DNA from: Lacticaseibacillus parakribbianus
Lineage (GTDB): Bacteria > Bacillota > Bacilli > Lactobacillales > Lactobacillaceae
DNA: 64,000 nt
Reading direction: 5' to 3'
Assembly (NCBI RefSeq): GCF_025490915.1
Contig: NZ_JANQBA010000010.1
Location: forward strand, 1-64,000
How positions within the stretch are numbered: the first letter of the stretch is position 1; every line of letters begins with the position of its first letter. The notes beneath the pieces are model-generated. The model worked only from the letters and a program-made list of their open reading frames with translations. It made no database searches and was not told where the DNA came from. The position numbers and the translations under genes are program-made. This document shows positions 7,618 to 16,012 of the stretch, piece after piece.

Positions 7618-9354
7618 TTAAGCCTCCTTAGCCTTTTGGGTGTTGTAGATTTCTTGGTAAACCGGCGAGCTTGCCACCAGCTCGCGGTGCGTCCCCACCG
7701 CTACCAGGTGGCCTGCGGACAGCACCAGGATTTTGTCGGCGTGAACCACGCTTGAAATCTTTTGGGCGATGATGATGGTCGTGGTCCCCTTCAGCTCGCG
7801 GCTGAAGGCCTCTTGCACCAGCTTTTCGGAGCGGGCATCCAAGGCCGAGGTCGAATCATCGAGGATCAAGACCTTCGGGGCTCCGATCACGCCGCGGGTG
7901 ATCGACATCCGCTGCTTTTGGCCGCCCGAGAAGTTGTTGCCGCGTTCCTCGACCGGCGCGTCGTAACGCTCGGGCAGCCGGTCGATGAACTCGGCGGCCT
8001 GGGCGATGCCGGCCGCGCGGTCCATGTCCCCGGCGGTCGCGTCGGGCTTGCCTTGCTTAAGGTTGCCGGCGATGGTGCCGGAAAACAAGATGGCCTTTTG
8101 CAGCACCATCGCGACGGTTGCCCGCAGCGTCGCCTGCGACACGTGGCGCAGGTCGCGCCCCCCGACCAAAACGCGGCCTGCGGTGGGGTCAAACAGCCGC
8201 GGAATCAGCTGGGCCAACGTCGACTTGCCGGCGCCGGTGGCCCCGACCACCCCGACCATCTCGCCAGGCGCCAGCTTGAAGCTGATGTCTTGAAGCGTCG
8301 GCTGCTCGTCGTTGGGGTAGGCGAAGGTGACGTGGTCGAACTCGACTTGACCCGTCAGGTCCTCAACGGCTGTCGTGTCGTAGGTCATGGCGGTCTCGGT
8401 GTTCAAGACCTCCTGAATGCGGCCGATGGAGACGAAACCGCGGGAGGCGAACATCGACATCATGCCGCCCATGATGATGGCGAACATGATCTGCATCATG
8501 TACTGGATGAAGGACATGATGCCGCCGAGTTGATCTTGGGCGACGCTGGCCGACTCGGTCACGAAGTTCGACACCAGCAGAATGGCGATGAAAATCGCCA
8601 GCTGCGAGATAATCGTGAAGGCCGGGATCATGGTCGAAAAGGTGTAGCCGACCGCCAGATTGTGCCCGTTCAGGGTGTCCGACGCCGCGTCAAAGGCCGC
8701 CTCCTGATTCTTCTCTTGCACGAAGGACTTGACCACCCGGGCCCCGCGCAGGTTGTCCTTGGCGATGCCGTTGATCTTGTCCATCAGGCTTTGGAAGGCC
8801 GCGAAGTGCGGCCCCATCCGCCCCATCGAAATGCCGGTGACCAAGACGATCAAGACCACCATCACGATGATGATCCACCACAGGCGCGGCATCGTCAGAA
8901 TCGACAGGATGAAGGCACCGACGAACAGCAGCGGCACCCGAATCAGCACCTGAAAGACCATCATCAAAAGCATCTGGACCTGGTTGACGTCGTTGGTCAT
9001 GCGAACCACCAGGTTTTCGGCCTTGAACTTCTCGATGTCTTCATATGAGAAGGTTTGAATCTTGCGGAACGTCTGCTCGCGCAGGTCGGCCGACACCGCC
9101 TGGGCAATTTTGGCCGCGGCCAGCGTGTTGAGCACCGAGCCGATCAGCCCCACCGCCGCGATCACCAGCAGGCCGACGCCGTAGCCGGAGATCTGATCGA
9201 TTTTGCCGCTGGTCGACAGGCTCATGTCGGCCATCACACTCAAAATATTCTTCATGTAACTGGGCTGCCACAGCGCCGCTCCGACCTGCAAAAGCATCGT
9301 GGCCAGGGCCGCGATGACCAGCAACTTGTATTTTCCAATCGCCTTGAATACCAT
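7618..9354 (-). CDS. ABC exporter half-transporter, EfrA/YfiB-like (degenerate-site subunit)
   Basis: The 578-residue half-transporter carries six predicted helices (about 10-320), Walker A GATGAGKS, a canonical FSGGQ signature, Walker B VLILDD with Asp replacing the catalytic Glu, and Gln replacing the H-loop His (IIIAQKISS). It is therefore the non-catalytic half of a heterodimer with the downstream gene. The start at 9354 has GGAGG upstream. It is the first gene of an operon with a near-consensus promoter (9414-9442) and a leader containing the palindrome GCCTGGCCAGCCAGGC (9385-9400). The unit interrupts the usual trmD-rplS adjacency. Confidence 0.9.
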   Translation of the reverse strand: MVFKAIGKYKLLVIAALATMLLQVGAALWQPSYMKNILSVMADMSLSTSGKIDQISGYGVGLLVIAAVGLIGSVLNTLAAAKIAQAVSADLREQTFRKIQTFSYEDIEKFKAENLVVRMTNDVNQVQMLLMMVFQVLIRVPLLFVGAFILSILTMPRLWWIIIVMVVLIVLVTGISMGRMGPHFAAFQSLMDKINGIAKDNLRGARVVKSFVQEKNQEAAFDAASDTLNGHNLAVGYTFSTMIPAFTIISQLAIFIAILLVSNFVTESASVAQDQLGGIMSFIQYMMQIMFAIIMGGMMSMFASRGFVSIGRIQEVLNTETAMTYDTTAVEDLTGQVEFDHVTFAYPNDEQPTLQDISFKLAPGEMVGVVGATGAGKSTLAQLIPRLFDPTAGRVLVGGRDLRHVSQATLRATVAMVLQKAILFSGTIAGNLKQGKPDATAGDMDRAAGIAQAAEFIDRLPERYDAPVEERGNNFSGGQKQRMSITRGVIGAPKVLILDDSTSALDARSEKLVQEAFSRELKGTTTIIIAQKISSVVHADKILVLSAGHLVAVGTHRELVASSPVYQEIYNTQKAKEA

Positions 9355-9413
9355 CTTTTAGTTTGTCCTCCACAGATGAGTCTCGCCTGGCCAGCCAGGC
9401 GCAGCGAACTTGG

Positions 9414-9442
9414 ATTATACGCCGTTTGCTTGCCGCTGTAAA
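9414..9442 (-). promoter_or_regulatory. promoter of the efrAB-like operon
   Basis: TTTACA (9437-9442), 17 bp, TATAAT (9414-9419) on the minus strand is close to the vegetative sigma consensus. A 6-bp-arm palindrome at 9385-9400 lies in the transcribed leader and may be an operator or hairpin. Confidence 0.8.
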
Positions 9443-9481
9443 TTATTTTTTTATATTTGTGAGTCCCGCCCTCCGGCCACG

Positions 9482-9510
9482 AAAAAAGCCGAATCCGCAA
9501 AGGATTCGGC
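9482..9510 (-). terminator. intrinsic terminator after trmD
   Basis: A perfect 9-bp stem GCCGAATCC/GGATTCGGC is followed by six T residues on the minus strand, 18 nt after the trmD stop. It separates the rpsP-trmD group from the exporter operon. Confidence 0.9.
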
Positions 9511-9528
9511 TTTGTCCGCAGGCCCCGG

Positions 9529-10281
9529 TCAATCATCCGGCGCCACAATGGTTCGCGCCTCCCGCTCGACTTCCCGCAGCAGCTTTTGCGCGTTCTTGTC
9601 CAGGTCTAGCTGGGCCAAGAGGTCCGGGCGGCGCAGGTAGGTTCGCCGCAGCGACTCCTTGAGGCGCCACTGCGCGATCAGCTGGTGGTTCCCGTTTTGC
9701 AGCACGTCCGGCACGGCCATGCCGCGGTACTCGGCCGGGCGCGTGTACTCCGGGTAGTTCAACAGCCCGTCTTCGAAGCTGTCGGTCGCCGCGCTTTCGG
9801 CGTTGCCCAAGACCCCGGGGACGAAGCGCAGCGTCGCGTCGATCATCATCATCGCCGGCAGCTCGCCGCCGGTCAGCACGAAGTCGCCGATGGAAAACTC
9901 ATCGGTGACCAGGCTGCGGATGCGCTCGTCGTAGCCCTCGTAGTGGCCGCAGATGAAGACCAGGTGGTCGGCTTTCGCCAGTTCCTTGGCCGCGACGTGG
10001 TCGAAGCGCCGACCGGCCGGGTCCAACAGGATCACGCGCTTGGGCCCGGGATGGGCCGCCGTCAGGTCGTCCATCGCCTCAAAAATCGGCTCGGGCTTCA
10101 GCAGCATTCCCGCGCCGCCGCCGTACGGCGTATCGTCGACGTGGTTGTGCTTGTCGTGGCTGTACTGGCGAAAGTCGATCACGTCAAAATCCAGCAGCGA
10201 CTTGTCCAGCGCCTTGCCGATGATGCTTTGGGTCAGCGGCGCGAACATGTCGGGAAACAGCGACAGCACCTCAATCCGCAT
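9529..10281 (-). CDS. trmD: tRNA (guanine-N1-)-methyltransferase
   Basis: The 250-residue SPOUT methyltransferase makes m1G37 in tRNA. Recognisable segments are [20 protein letters not shown], the active-site stretch [19 protein letters not shown], the knot region HYEGYDERI, and [17 protein letters not shown]. Length is normal. It overlaps the rimM end by 11 nt, so translation is coupled. Confidence 0.97.
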   Translation of the reverse strand: MRIEVLSLFPDMFAPLTQSIIGKALDKSLLDFDVIDFRQYSHDKHNHVDDTPYGGGAGMLLKPEPIFEAMDDLTAAHPGPKRVILLDPAGRRFDHVAAKELAKADHLVFICGHYEGYDERIRSLVTDEFSIGDFVLTGGELPAMMMIDATLRFVPGVLGNAESAATDSFEDGLLNYPEYTRPAEYRGMAVPDVLQNGNHQLIAQWRLKESLRRTYLRRPDLLAQLDLDKNAQKLLREVEREARTIVAPDD

Positions 10282-10789
10282 CGTCGATCAGTCCTTCCGG
10301 CACGGTCACCCACGCGGTATGCGCCGCCAGGTCGATGCGCGACACCACGCTGTTCAAGAACGGCAGCAGCACGTCGGTCTTCCCCGGCCGCGGAATCACC
10401 CACACATCGTTGGGCCCCGGGCTGAGAATCTCGCTGACCTGACCCAGCACCTGGTCGTTTTGGTCGATCACCGTCAGGCCGATGATGTCGTGGTAGTAGT
10501 ACTCGCCATCGGCCAGGTCCTGCATCTCGGATTCGGCCACCGACAGCACCTGGCCCTTGAACGGCAGCACCGCGTTGATGTCGGTGTAACCCTTCAGCGT
10601 CAGCAGGTACATGCCCTTTTGCTGGCGGCTTTGGGCGACTTCCACCTCAACGTTGGGGGTGGCCTCGATCACCAGCTTGCTGCCCTTGGCGAAGCGCGTC
10701 TCCGGAAAATCGGTGATCGGCACGACCTTGAGCTCGCCGCGGATGCCGTGTGTGTTGACGATTTTGCCAACGTGATAAAGGTTTGCCAT
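10271..10789 (-). CDS. rimM: 16S rRNA processing protein RimM
   Basis: The 172-residue protein begins [19 protein letters not shown], the N-terminal RimM barrel motif, and has the C-terminal PRC-barrel segment [19 protein letters not shown]. It assists maturation of the 30S head domain with S19. The start has AGGAG 6 nt upstream. An intrinsic terminator lies between khpA and this gene, so expression may be partly independent. Confidence 0.95.
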   Translation of the reverse strand: MANLYHVGKIVNTHGIRGELKVVPITDFPETRFAKGSKLVIEATPNVEVEVAQSRQQKGMYLLTLKGYTDINAVLPFKGQVLSVAESEMQDLADGEYYYHDIIGLTVIDQNDQVLGQVSEILSPGPNDVWVIPRPGKTDVLLPFLNSVVSRIDLAAHTAWVTVPEGLIDDAD

Positions 10790-10814
10790 AAACTCTCCTT
10801 ATTATTGGTTATGC

Positions 10815-10840
10815 AAAAAACGGCCAGCTTTCGCCGGTCG
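10815..10840 (-). terminator. terminator-like hairpin between khpA and rimM
   Basis: An imperfect stem of about 8 bp with a GAAA loop is followed by six T residues on the minus strand. Its position inside a conserved operon suggests attenuation that lowers rimM-trmD expression relative to rpsP. Confidence 0.7.
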
Positions 10841-10843
10841 TTT

Positions 10844-11092
10844 TTAGTCATGCGGCGCGTCCATGATGTTCAGGCGCACCCGCTTGGTATATGGTGATTT
10901 GACGGAGTAGACAATCGTGCGGATTGCCTGGGCGACCCGGCCGCTCTTGCCGATCACACGACCGACATCGTCCGGGGCGACCGTCAAATCAAAAGCCATG
11001 TAGTCCGCCGTTTCGTGCGGCGTGACGGACACGGCCTCGGGGTGGGTGACTAATGGCGTCACGATGGCTTGGATCAATGCCGCGATGTCCAC
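10844..11092 (-). CDS. khpA: KH-domain RNA-binding protein KhpA (YlqC)
   Basis: The 82-residue protein is a single KH domain with the GxxG loop in DVGRVIGKSGRVAQAIR. KhpA pairs with KhpB and binds RNA, affecting division and cell-wall synthesis in Gram-positives. It lies 8 nt after rpsP in the usual rpsP-khpA-rimM-trmD order. Length is typical. Confidence 0.93.
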   Translation of the reverse strand: MDIAALIQAIVTPLVTHPEAVSVTPHETADYMAFDLTVAPDDVGRVIGKSGRVAQAIRTIVYSVKSPYTKRVRLNIMDAPHD

Positions 11093-11100
11093 ATTATCCC

Positions 11101-11376
11101 CTACTTCTTAGTGAAGCGCGCTTCGTGATACTTCTGCATCAAGCCCTTGCTGGAAAGCAAGTTGCGAACGGTATCGGAAGGCTGAGCGCCTTTTTGAAGC
11201 CAATCCAAGATGCTGTCTTCGTCCAGCTTCAAGTCAACTGGTTCGGTCAACGGGTTGTAGTAACCGACGGATTCGATAAACCGGCCATCGCGTGGGGAGC
11301 GAGAATCAGCAACCACGACGCGGTAGAAAGGCTTACGCTTGGAACCCATCCGCTTCAAACGAATTTTAACTGCCAT
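11101..11376 (-). CDS. rpsP: 30S ribosomal protein S16
   Basis: The 91-residue protein begins [20 protein letters not shown] and continues [20 protein letters not shown], the S16 signature. The start at 11376 has AGGAGGTGG upstream and matches the family; the longer in-frame extension is discarded. It leads the operon from a promoter at 11411-11439. Confidence 0.97.
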   Translation of the reverse strand: MAVKIRLKRMGSKRKPFYRVVVADSRSPRDGRFIESVGYYNPLTEPVDLKLDEDSILDWLQKGAQPSDTVRNLLSSKGLMQKYHEARFTKK

Positions 11377-11410
11377 TAAGTCCACCTCCTGTAAATTTCT
11401 CAACTTCAAA

Positions 11411-11439
11411 ATAATAGCAAAGATTCATAGGCGTGTAAA
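11411..11439 (-). promoter_or_regulatory. promoter of the rpsP operon
   Basis: TTTACA (11434-11439), 17 bp, TATTAT (11411-11416) on the minus strand, 35 nt before the S16 start codon. Confidence 0.75.
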
Positions 11440-11485
11440 GAGGTTTTTCTTTACAACCCCAAAAAAGGCCCAATTTCCTCGCCGC

Positions 11486-12229
11486 CTAACGCTGAATGAA
11501 CACCAGCTGACGGTCGCTGGAGCGTTCGGGGTCAAACCGGTAGCGCGGATCGTCGAAGCCGGCCACCCCCGCCAGCGTGGTCACCTGGTGCTCGGCCAGA
11601 TACCGCACCATAGCACCTCGCGCCTGCTTGGCCAAAGTCGCCTTGACCTTGGGCCGGCCGTCAACCAGCTGGGCGAACACCACCGCCACCAGCGACTCCC
11701 CAAGCCGTAGGTAAGGCGCCACGGCGCGGCTGTACTCCTTGGACGCCAGATCGAGCACCGGCCCGTGGCTAAAATCAAGCGCCGCATACAACCGCGCCCC
11801 CCAAAACGCGTAAAGGTCGCGGTACTCACCGACGGCCAGCCGCTCGTCCAAAGACAGCCGGTATGGCACCACCCCGTCGAAGGGCCGAAGCACCCCGTAA
11901 AAGCCCGAGAGGATGCGCAGGTTGGCCTGCACGTAAGCCAGCGCCGGTGCGGTGAACAGGTCCGGTGCCATCGCCTGGTAGGCCAGCCCGCTGAAGGCAA
12001 CCAGCGCCGGCGTCTGCGGCCCGGCCAAGGTGGTGGCCAAAAGCCTTCGGTAGGCCGCTTGCGCAAGCTTGTCGCTGCAGCGCCAAAGCGCCTGGGCCTC
12101 CTTTAGGCTCAGCCGCTGCATGGCCGCAAGCAGCGTTGCGGCCGCTTGCAGGTACTGCGGCTGGCCCTGGACTGCGAATGTGTCTTGATCCACCACCATT
12201 TTCTTGGCGGGGGCGATTATGATTTGCAT
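11486..12229 (-). CDS. yaaA: peroxide stress protein YaaA (DUF328)
   Basis: The 247-residue protein begins MQIIIAPAKKM and contains ALVAFSGLAYQAM, LRILSGFYGVLRPFDGVVPY and LASKEYSRAV, all diagnostic of the YaaA/DUF328 family. In E. coli YaaA limits free iron and oxidative damage under peroxide stress. The start was chosen at 12229, where AGGAG lies 6 nt upstream. Near a pyruvate oxidase locus that makes peroxide this is suggestive, but the genes are not in one operon. Confidence 0.92.
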   Translation of the reverse strand: MQIIIAPAKKMVVDQDTFAVQGQPQYLQAAATLLAAMQRLSLKEAQALWRCSDKLAQAAYRRLLATTLAGPQTPALVAFSGLAYQAMAPDLFTAPALAYVQANLRILSGFYGVLRPFDGVVPYRLSLDERLAVGEYRDLYAFWGARLYAALDFSHGPVLDLASKEYSRAVAPYLRLGESLVAVVFAQLVDGRPKVKATLAKQARGAMVRYLAEHQVTTLAGVAGFDDPRYRFDPERSSDRQLVFIQR

Positions 12230-12267
12230 GGCGAACTCCTTTGCCCCCACGATACCGGGCGGCGGCC

Positions 12268-12294
12268 AAAAAAACAAGCGGCAAGCCGCTTGTT
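12268..12294 (-). terminator. intrinsic terminator after the GH2 gene
   Basis: A stem AACAAGCGGC/GCCGCTTGTT with a 2-nt loop is followed by seven T residues on the minus strand, 10 nt after the glycosidase stop. Confidence 0.85.
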
Positions 12295-12303
12295 GTCTGG
12301 CAC

Positions 12304-14016
12304 TCAGTCCTCGATCGCCGCCTTTTGCCGATTGATGGCGGCGAATTGCTCAGGGGCGAACTTTGGGGTGCGGTCGTAGTAATAAAGGCCGTTGCGCTCC
12401 TGCTCGACATCGTAAAGCTGCGTGTAGCAGAAGCTGCAGATGTGCGGGTTGGCCAAGAGCACCTCGGTCAAGCCGCGGTAACGGGCGACAAAGGCCGCTT
12501 CATCTTCTGGTTCGCCGTAGCCCCACGCCTCATCGACGCTGGCGTTTGGCGCCCACTTGATGCCGCCGTACTCGGACACCGCAATCGGCTGTCCCGCCTG
12601 GTAGTGCTGCCGGGCCTCGTGCTCGTCCCAAAACGCGCCGTTGTGAGCCTGCTCGCCGTCAAAGTGCTGCGCCATCACCGCCGGCTCCTGGGCGTAGTCA
12701 TGCACGTCGTACAAGTCGGTCACGCCGTGGTAGTTGCCGCTGGTGTCGACGCAAGGCCGCGTCGCGTCCAACGCCTTGGTCGCCTGGTAGACGATGGCCA
12801 CGGCGTCTCGCCGCTGCGGCCGCCCGTCGATGTCCCAAGTCTCGTTGAACGGGCACCAAGTCACGATGCTCGGGTGGTTCCAGTCACGCCGCACCGCGGC
12901 CAGCCACTCCGGCACGAAGTGGTAAAGCCCGTCGGCGTTTGCCATGTCGATGCCCCAGCTGGCCATTTCACCCCACACCAGGTAACCGGCGGCGTCGCAG
13001 TGGTACAAGTAGCGCGGATCCACCACCTTCTGGTGCAGCCGGGCCCCGTTGAACCCGCAGGCCACGCTGCGCTCAATGTCTTGCACGAAGGTGTCATCAT
13101 CCGGCGCGGTGAAAATGCCGGTCGGGTAAAAGCCTTGGTCGAGCACCAGCCGCTGGAAAACGGACTGGCCATTCAGGCGGAACTTCTCACCGTCAAAGGC
13201 GACGCTGCGCAGCCCGAAGTAGCTCTTGAGCTGATCGGCGCCGAAAGTGACCCTGACGTCGTACAGCCGCCCGTGCCCGATTTCCCACAGATGCGCCGCG
13301 GCCAGCGGCACGGACACCGTGACGGTGCCACTCGCCGGGCCGACATGGGCCGTCCCCATCGCTTCTCCGGCGTAGCTCACCGCGACGGTCAGGTCGCCTT
13401 GCCCGGCCAGAGTCAGCTGGGCGGTCACGCTTTGGCTTGCGACATCCGGGGTCAGGTGCAGCGTCTCCACCCGGACCTGAGGCAAAAATTCCAGCCACAC
13501 GGTCTGCCAGATGCCCGTGGTGCGGGTGTAGTCGCAACCGTGCGACTGGTAAAGGTGGCTTTGCTTGCCGCCGGGTTGCTTGCCGCCGCGAATGTCGTCT
13601 TGGGCGCAGACCACCAGCGTGTTGTCGCCGTCTTGCAGCTGGGCCTGAATGTCAAAGGCAAACGGCACGAAGCCGCCGTCGTGCTGGCCGACAACCTGAC
13701 CGTTGACGAACACCGTGGCGTGGTAGTCGACCGCGCCGAAGTGCAGCCGCACCACCTGCTGGCGCTGGGCCGCGGTCACGGTGAAGTGGCGGCGGTACCA
13801 CACCGCGGCCATGAAGTCGACGTTGCCGATGCCACTGAGCTGGCTTTCCGGCGGGTACGGTACGGTGATCTGGCGGTCAAAAACCGCCGTGGTTTCGAAG
13901 TGCTGGTCGCGGCCGGAGTCGGCGGCATCGATCAGAAAATCCCACTGGCCGTTCAGGTTCTGCCACTGGGTACGTTGCATCATCGGTTCTGGAAATTCAG
14001 GACGAGGAATTGTCAT
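12304..14016 (-). CDS. glycoside hydrolase family 2 enzyme (beta-galactosidase/glucuronidase type)
   Basis: The 570-residue protein has an N-terminal jelly-roll sugar-binding region (WQNLNGQWDF, AVWYRRHFTV, VDYHATVFVNGQVVGQHDGG), an immunoglobulin-like middle, and a TIM barrel. The acid/base Glu is in CPFNETWDIDG and the likely nucleophile Glu in AVSEYGGIKW. It lacks a signal peptide, so it acts in the cytosol on imported sugars or glycosides. It is shorter than LacZ and close in size to UidA. Substrate specificity cannot be assigned by eye. It is transcribed divergently from an AraC regulator. Confidence 0.88.
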   Translation of the reverse strand: MTIPRPEFPEPMMQRTQWQNLNGQWDFLIDAADSGRDQHFETTAVFDRQITVPYPPESQLSGIGNVDFMAAVWYRRHFTVTAAQRQQVVRLHFGAVDYHATVFVNGQVVGQHDGGFVPFAFDIQAQLQDGDNTLVVCAQDDIRGGKQPGGKQSHLYQSHGCDYTRTTGIWQTVWLEFLPQVRVETLHLTPDVASQSVTAQLTLAGQGDLTVAVSYAGEAMGTAHVGPASGTVTVSVPLAAAHLWEIGHGRLYDVRVTFGADQLKSYFGLRSVAFDGEKFRLNGQSVFQRLVLDQGFYPTGIFTAPDDDTFVQDIERSVACGFNGARLHQKVVDPRYLYHCDAAGYLVWGEMASWGIDMANADGLYHFVPEWLAAVRRDWNHPSIVTWCPFNETWDIDGRPQRRDAVAIVYQATKALDATRPCVDTSGNYHGVTDLYDVHDYAQEPAVMAQHFDGEQAHNGAFWDEHEARQHYQAGQPIAVSEYGGIKWAPNASVDEAWGYGEPEDEAAFVARYRGLTEVLLANPHICSFCYTQLYDVEQERNGLYYYDRTPKFAPEQFAAINRQKAAIED

Positions 14017-14043
14017 GTTGCACCTCCGCTTTATTTTGACTCC

Positions 14044-14071
14044 AGTTTAGCGTATGCTGAGGCACAGGCAA
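14044..14071 (-). promoter_or_regulatory. promoter of the GH2 gene
   Basis: TTGCCT (14066-14071), 16 bp, TAAACT (14044-14049) on the minus strand in the 90-bp divergent gap. The AraC-type regulator probably binds in the same gap. Confidence 0.55.
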
Positions 14072-14106
14072 GAGTGCATTTGCTTACAAAAGTGAGGAAT
14101 AACCGC

Positions 14107-14931
14107 ATGAAGGAATTGATCTACAGCTTCTTACCCAGCCAGTTCGAAGACCCCGCCTTGTTTTGGATCGAGCTGGCCGGCGTCACCTACCCCTTTGCCA
14201 CCTACCACGTCGAGCGGCCCCACGCCGCGGTCTTTTGCCTCGAACACGTCGACGCCGGCCGCGGCGTGATTGAGGTTGACGGCACCCGCCACGTGGTGCA
14301 GGCCGGCGACACCTACCTGCTGCCGCTGGGGGCCGACCACCGCTACTGGTCCGACCCCCACGCCCCGATGCAAAAACGCTGGGTGAACTTTGCCGGCGCG
14401 GTGCCGGTGCAGCTGTTTGCCGCCTACCAGCTGGCCGGCCAGGTCGTGTTCGCCAACCTGGACACCGGGCCAGCGCTTGATTCGCTGCTGCAAAGCTGCG
14501 CCGATCCCACGCTGAGCCCGGCGGCACGGGGACTAGACGGCAGCCTGGCGATCCACCGGCTTTTTTTTGCCTTGCACGCCTTCGCCCAGACGCATGCGCG
14601 GGTGCAGCAGGCGCCCTTGGCCACGGTGGTGCGGGGCTACCTCGACAACCACCTGGAGGAGCCGGTGACCATCGCCCAGCTGGCCGCCTTGGTCAATCTG
14701 TCGGCGTCACAGCTGACCCGCCAGTTCAAAAAGGCCTACCAAACCACGCCCTACGCCTACCTGCAAGACCGCCGCATCGCGATGGCCAAAACCCTGCTGC
14801 GCCACACCAGCCTGCCCGTGGCCGCCATTGCCGCGCGGCTGAGCTTCGCCGACGCCCACTACTTCTCCAACGCCTTCACCCGGGCCACCGGGGTGCGACC
14901 CGGCGAGTGGCGGCGCCAGGCGACGGGCTGA
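14107..14931 (+). CDS. AraC family transcriptional regulator
   Basis: The 274-residue protein has an N-terminal cupin-like effector domain (GVIEVDGTRHVVQAGDTYLL, near residues 55-80) and a C-terminal double helix-turn-helix (VTIAQLAALVNLSASQLTRQ and LPVAAIAARLSFADAHYFSN), ending with the usual GVRPGEWRR. The start at 14107 has a GAGGA site; longer in-frame extension upstream is shadow. It is divergent from the GH2 glycosidase and likely activates it in response to a sugar. Confidence 0.92.
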   Translation: MKELIYSFLPSQFEDPALFWIELAGVTYPFATYHVERPHAAVFCLEHVDAGRGVIEVDGTRHVVQAGDTYLLPLGADHRYWSDPHAPMQKRWVNFAGAVPVQLFAAYQLAGQVVFANLDTGPALDSLLQSCADPTLSPAARGLDGSLAIHRLFFALHAFAQTHARVQQAPLATVVRGYLDNHLEEPVTIAQLAALVNLSASQLTRQFKKAYQTTPYAYLQDRRIAMAKTLLRHTSLPVAAIAARLSFADAHYFSNAFTRATGVRPGEWRRQATG

Positions 14932-15052
14932 GCCCCATTGACGGTCGGCTCACGCCGACCGGCCAAGCGCCGCCCCGCTGGCGGTACGGCGCTAACCGCG
15001 CGGCCACCGACTGGGCCACCGGCGCCACCGCCAGGAAGCAAAGACGCGACGC

Positions 15053-15091
15053 AAACAGCGCGACGCCTCCGCTGGAGACGCCGCGCTGTTT
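15053..15091. terminator. bidirectional terminator between the AraC and apbE genes
   Basis: A 10-bp stem AAACAGCGCG/CGCGCTGTTT with extra internal pairs lies between two convergent genes, with short A/T tails on both sides. Confidence 0.7.
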
Positions 15092-16012
15092 TCACTTGCT
15101 GATGGTGGTGCCGATGACCTCGGTGTGGCCGTCCTGATAGGCGAACACCGCCCCCAGGTGGGTCGGGTCATCCAGCCAGCCCGGCACCGGGACCCCGGCG
15201 AAGAAGAGGCGCTTGGCCTCGAGCTCGCCTTGAATCGAGTCCTTGGTGAACACCGTGACGCCGGCCAGATCGGTCTGAAGCGGGTAGCCGGTGCGTGGGT
15301 CCATCAGGTGGTGGTACTTCTTGCCGTCTTTGACTAGGAACCGCTCGTAGATGCCGGAGGTCACGGCCGAGCAGGCAGGCAAAATCGTGCAGCCGAGATC
15401 GGTATGGCGGGACTTGCCGGGGTCTTGCACCCCGATCACCCACTTGCCGTCCTCGCGCCGCGGGGACTCGCCGACGAACAGCAGGTTGCCGCCGAGGTCG
15501 ATGATGCCGGCGGCGACGCCGTAAGCACCCCACAGCGCCCGGATCTGATCGGCGATGAAGCCCTTGGCGATGCCGCCGAGGTCAAGCTCCATCCCCGGCT
15601 GCGCCAGCTTCACGGTGTGGGTCTGGTCGTCCAAAACCACGCCGGAGGGGTCGCTCAAGGCCAGCCGGGCCACAATGGCCAGGTCGTCGGGCACGTTGGC
15701 GCCGGTGAAGCCGATTTTCCACAGCTTGACCAAGGGCCCGATCAGCGCGTTGAAGCCAAAGTCTTCGCGGCTGGCCGCCGCGGCTGTGCGAATCAGGCCG
15801 TACGTCGCGCTGGACACGGCCACCGCGGCGCTGCCGGCGGCGTGATTGACGGCCATCACCTCCGACTGGGCGCGGTTGACCGTCAAGCGGTCCTCCTCGC
15901 GGTTGATCAACGCCGCCGCGGCGTCAAGCGCCGCGTCGTCCAGCTCGCCGAACACGGTCAGGTTGATGCGCGTTCCCAAGGCGTGCAGGGTTTTAACTCG
16001 CTTCGTCGTCAT
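15092..16012 (-). CDS. apbE: FAD:protein FMN transferase ApbE (cytosolic form)
   Basis: The 306-residue protein has the ApbE architecture: an N-terminal strand HALGTRINLTVFG, the flavin-binding ELDLGGIAKGFIADQI (about 148-163), DLGGNLLFVGES, and the Mg-binding HHLMDPRTGYP. ApbE takes FAD and transfers FMN to Ser/Thr of Dxx(S/T)GA(S/T) motifs. There is no signal peptide or lipobox, unlike secreted ApbE of extracellular electron transfer systems, so the target should be cytosolic. Its start overlaps the stop of the PAS gene, which encodes six such motifs. This coupling makes the PAS protein the likely substrate. Confidence 0.95.
   Translation of the reverse strand: MTTKRVKTLHALGTRINLTVFGELDDAALDAAAALINREEDRLTVNRAQSEVMAVNHAAGSAAVAVSSATYGLIRTAAAASREDFGFNALIGPLVKLWKIGFTGANVPDDLAIVARLALSDPSGVVLDDQTHTVKLAQPGMELDLGGIAKGFIADQIRALWGAYGVAAGIIDLGGNLLFVGESPRREDGKWVIGVQDPGKSRHTDLGCTILPACSAVTSGIYERFLVKDGKKYHHLMDPRTGYPLQTDLAGVTVFTKDSIQGELEAKRLFFAGVPVPGWLDDPTHLGAVFAYQDGHTEVIGTTISK

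Noticed and set aside
936-9048. Very long plus-strand open frames opposite the ABC exporter genes (for example 936-2504, 5541-7118, 7762-9048)
   Set aside because: They are antisense shadows common in GC-rich DNA. They lack ribosome binding sites and give His/Arg/Gln-rich sequences without domains, while the minus strand encodes complete ABC proteins.
12241-14106. N-terminal extension of the AraC regulator into the 12241 open frame
   Set aside because: It runs antisense to the GH2 gene. The AraC family start and a Shine-Dalgarno are at 14107.
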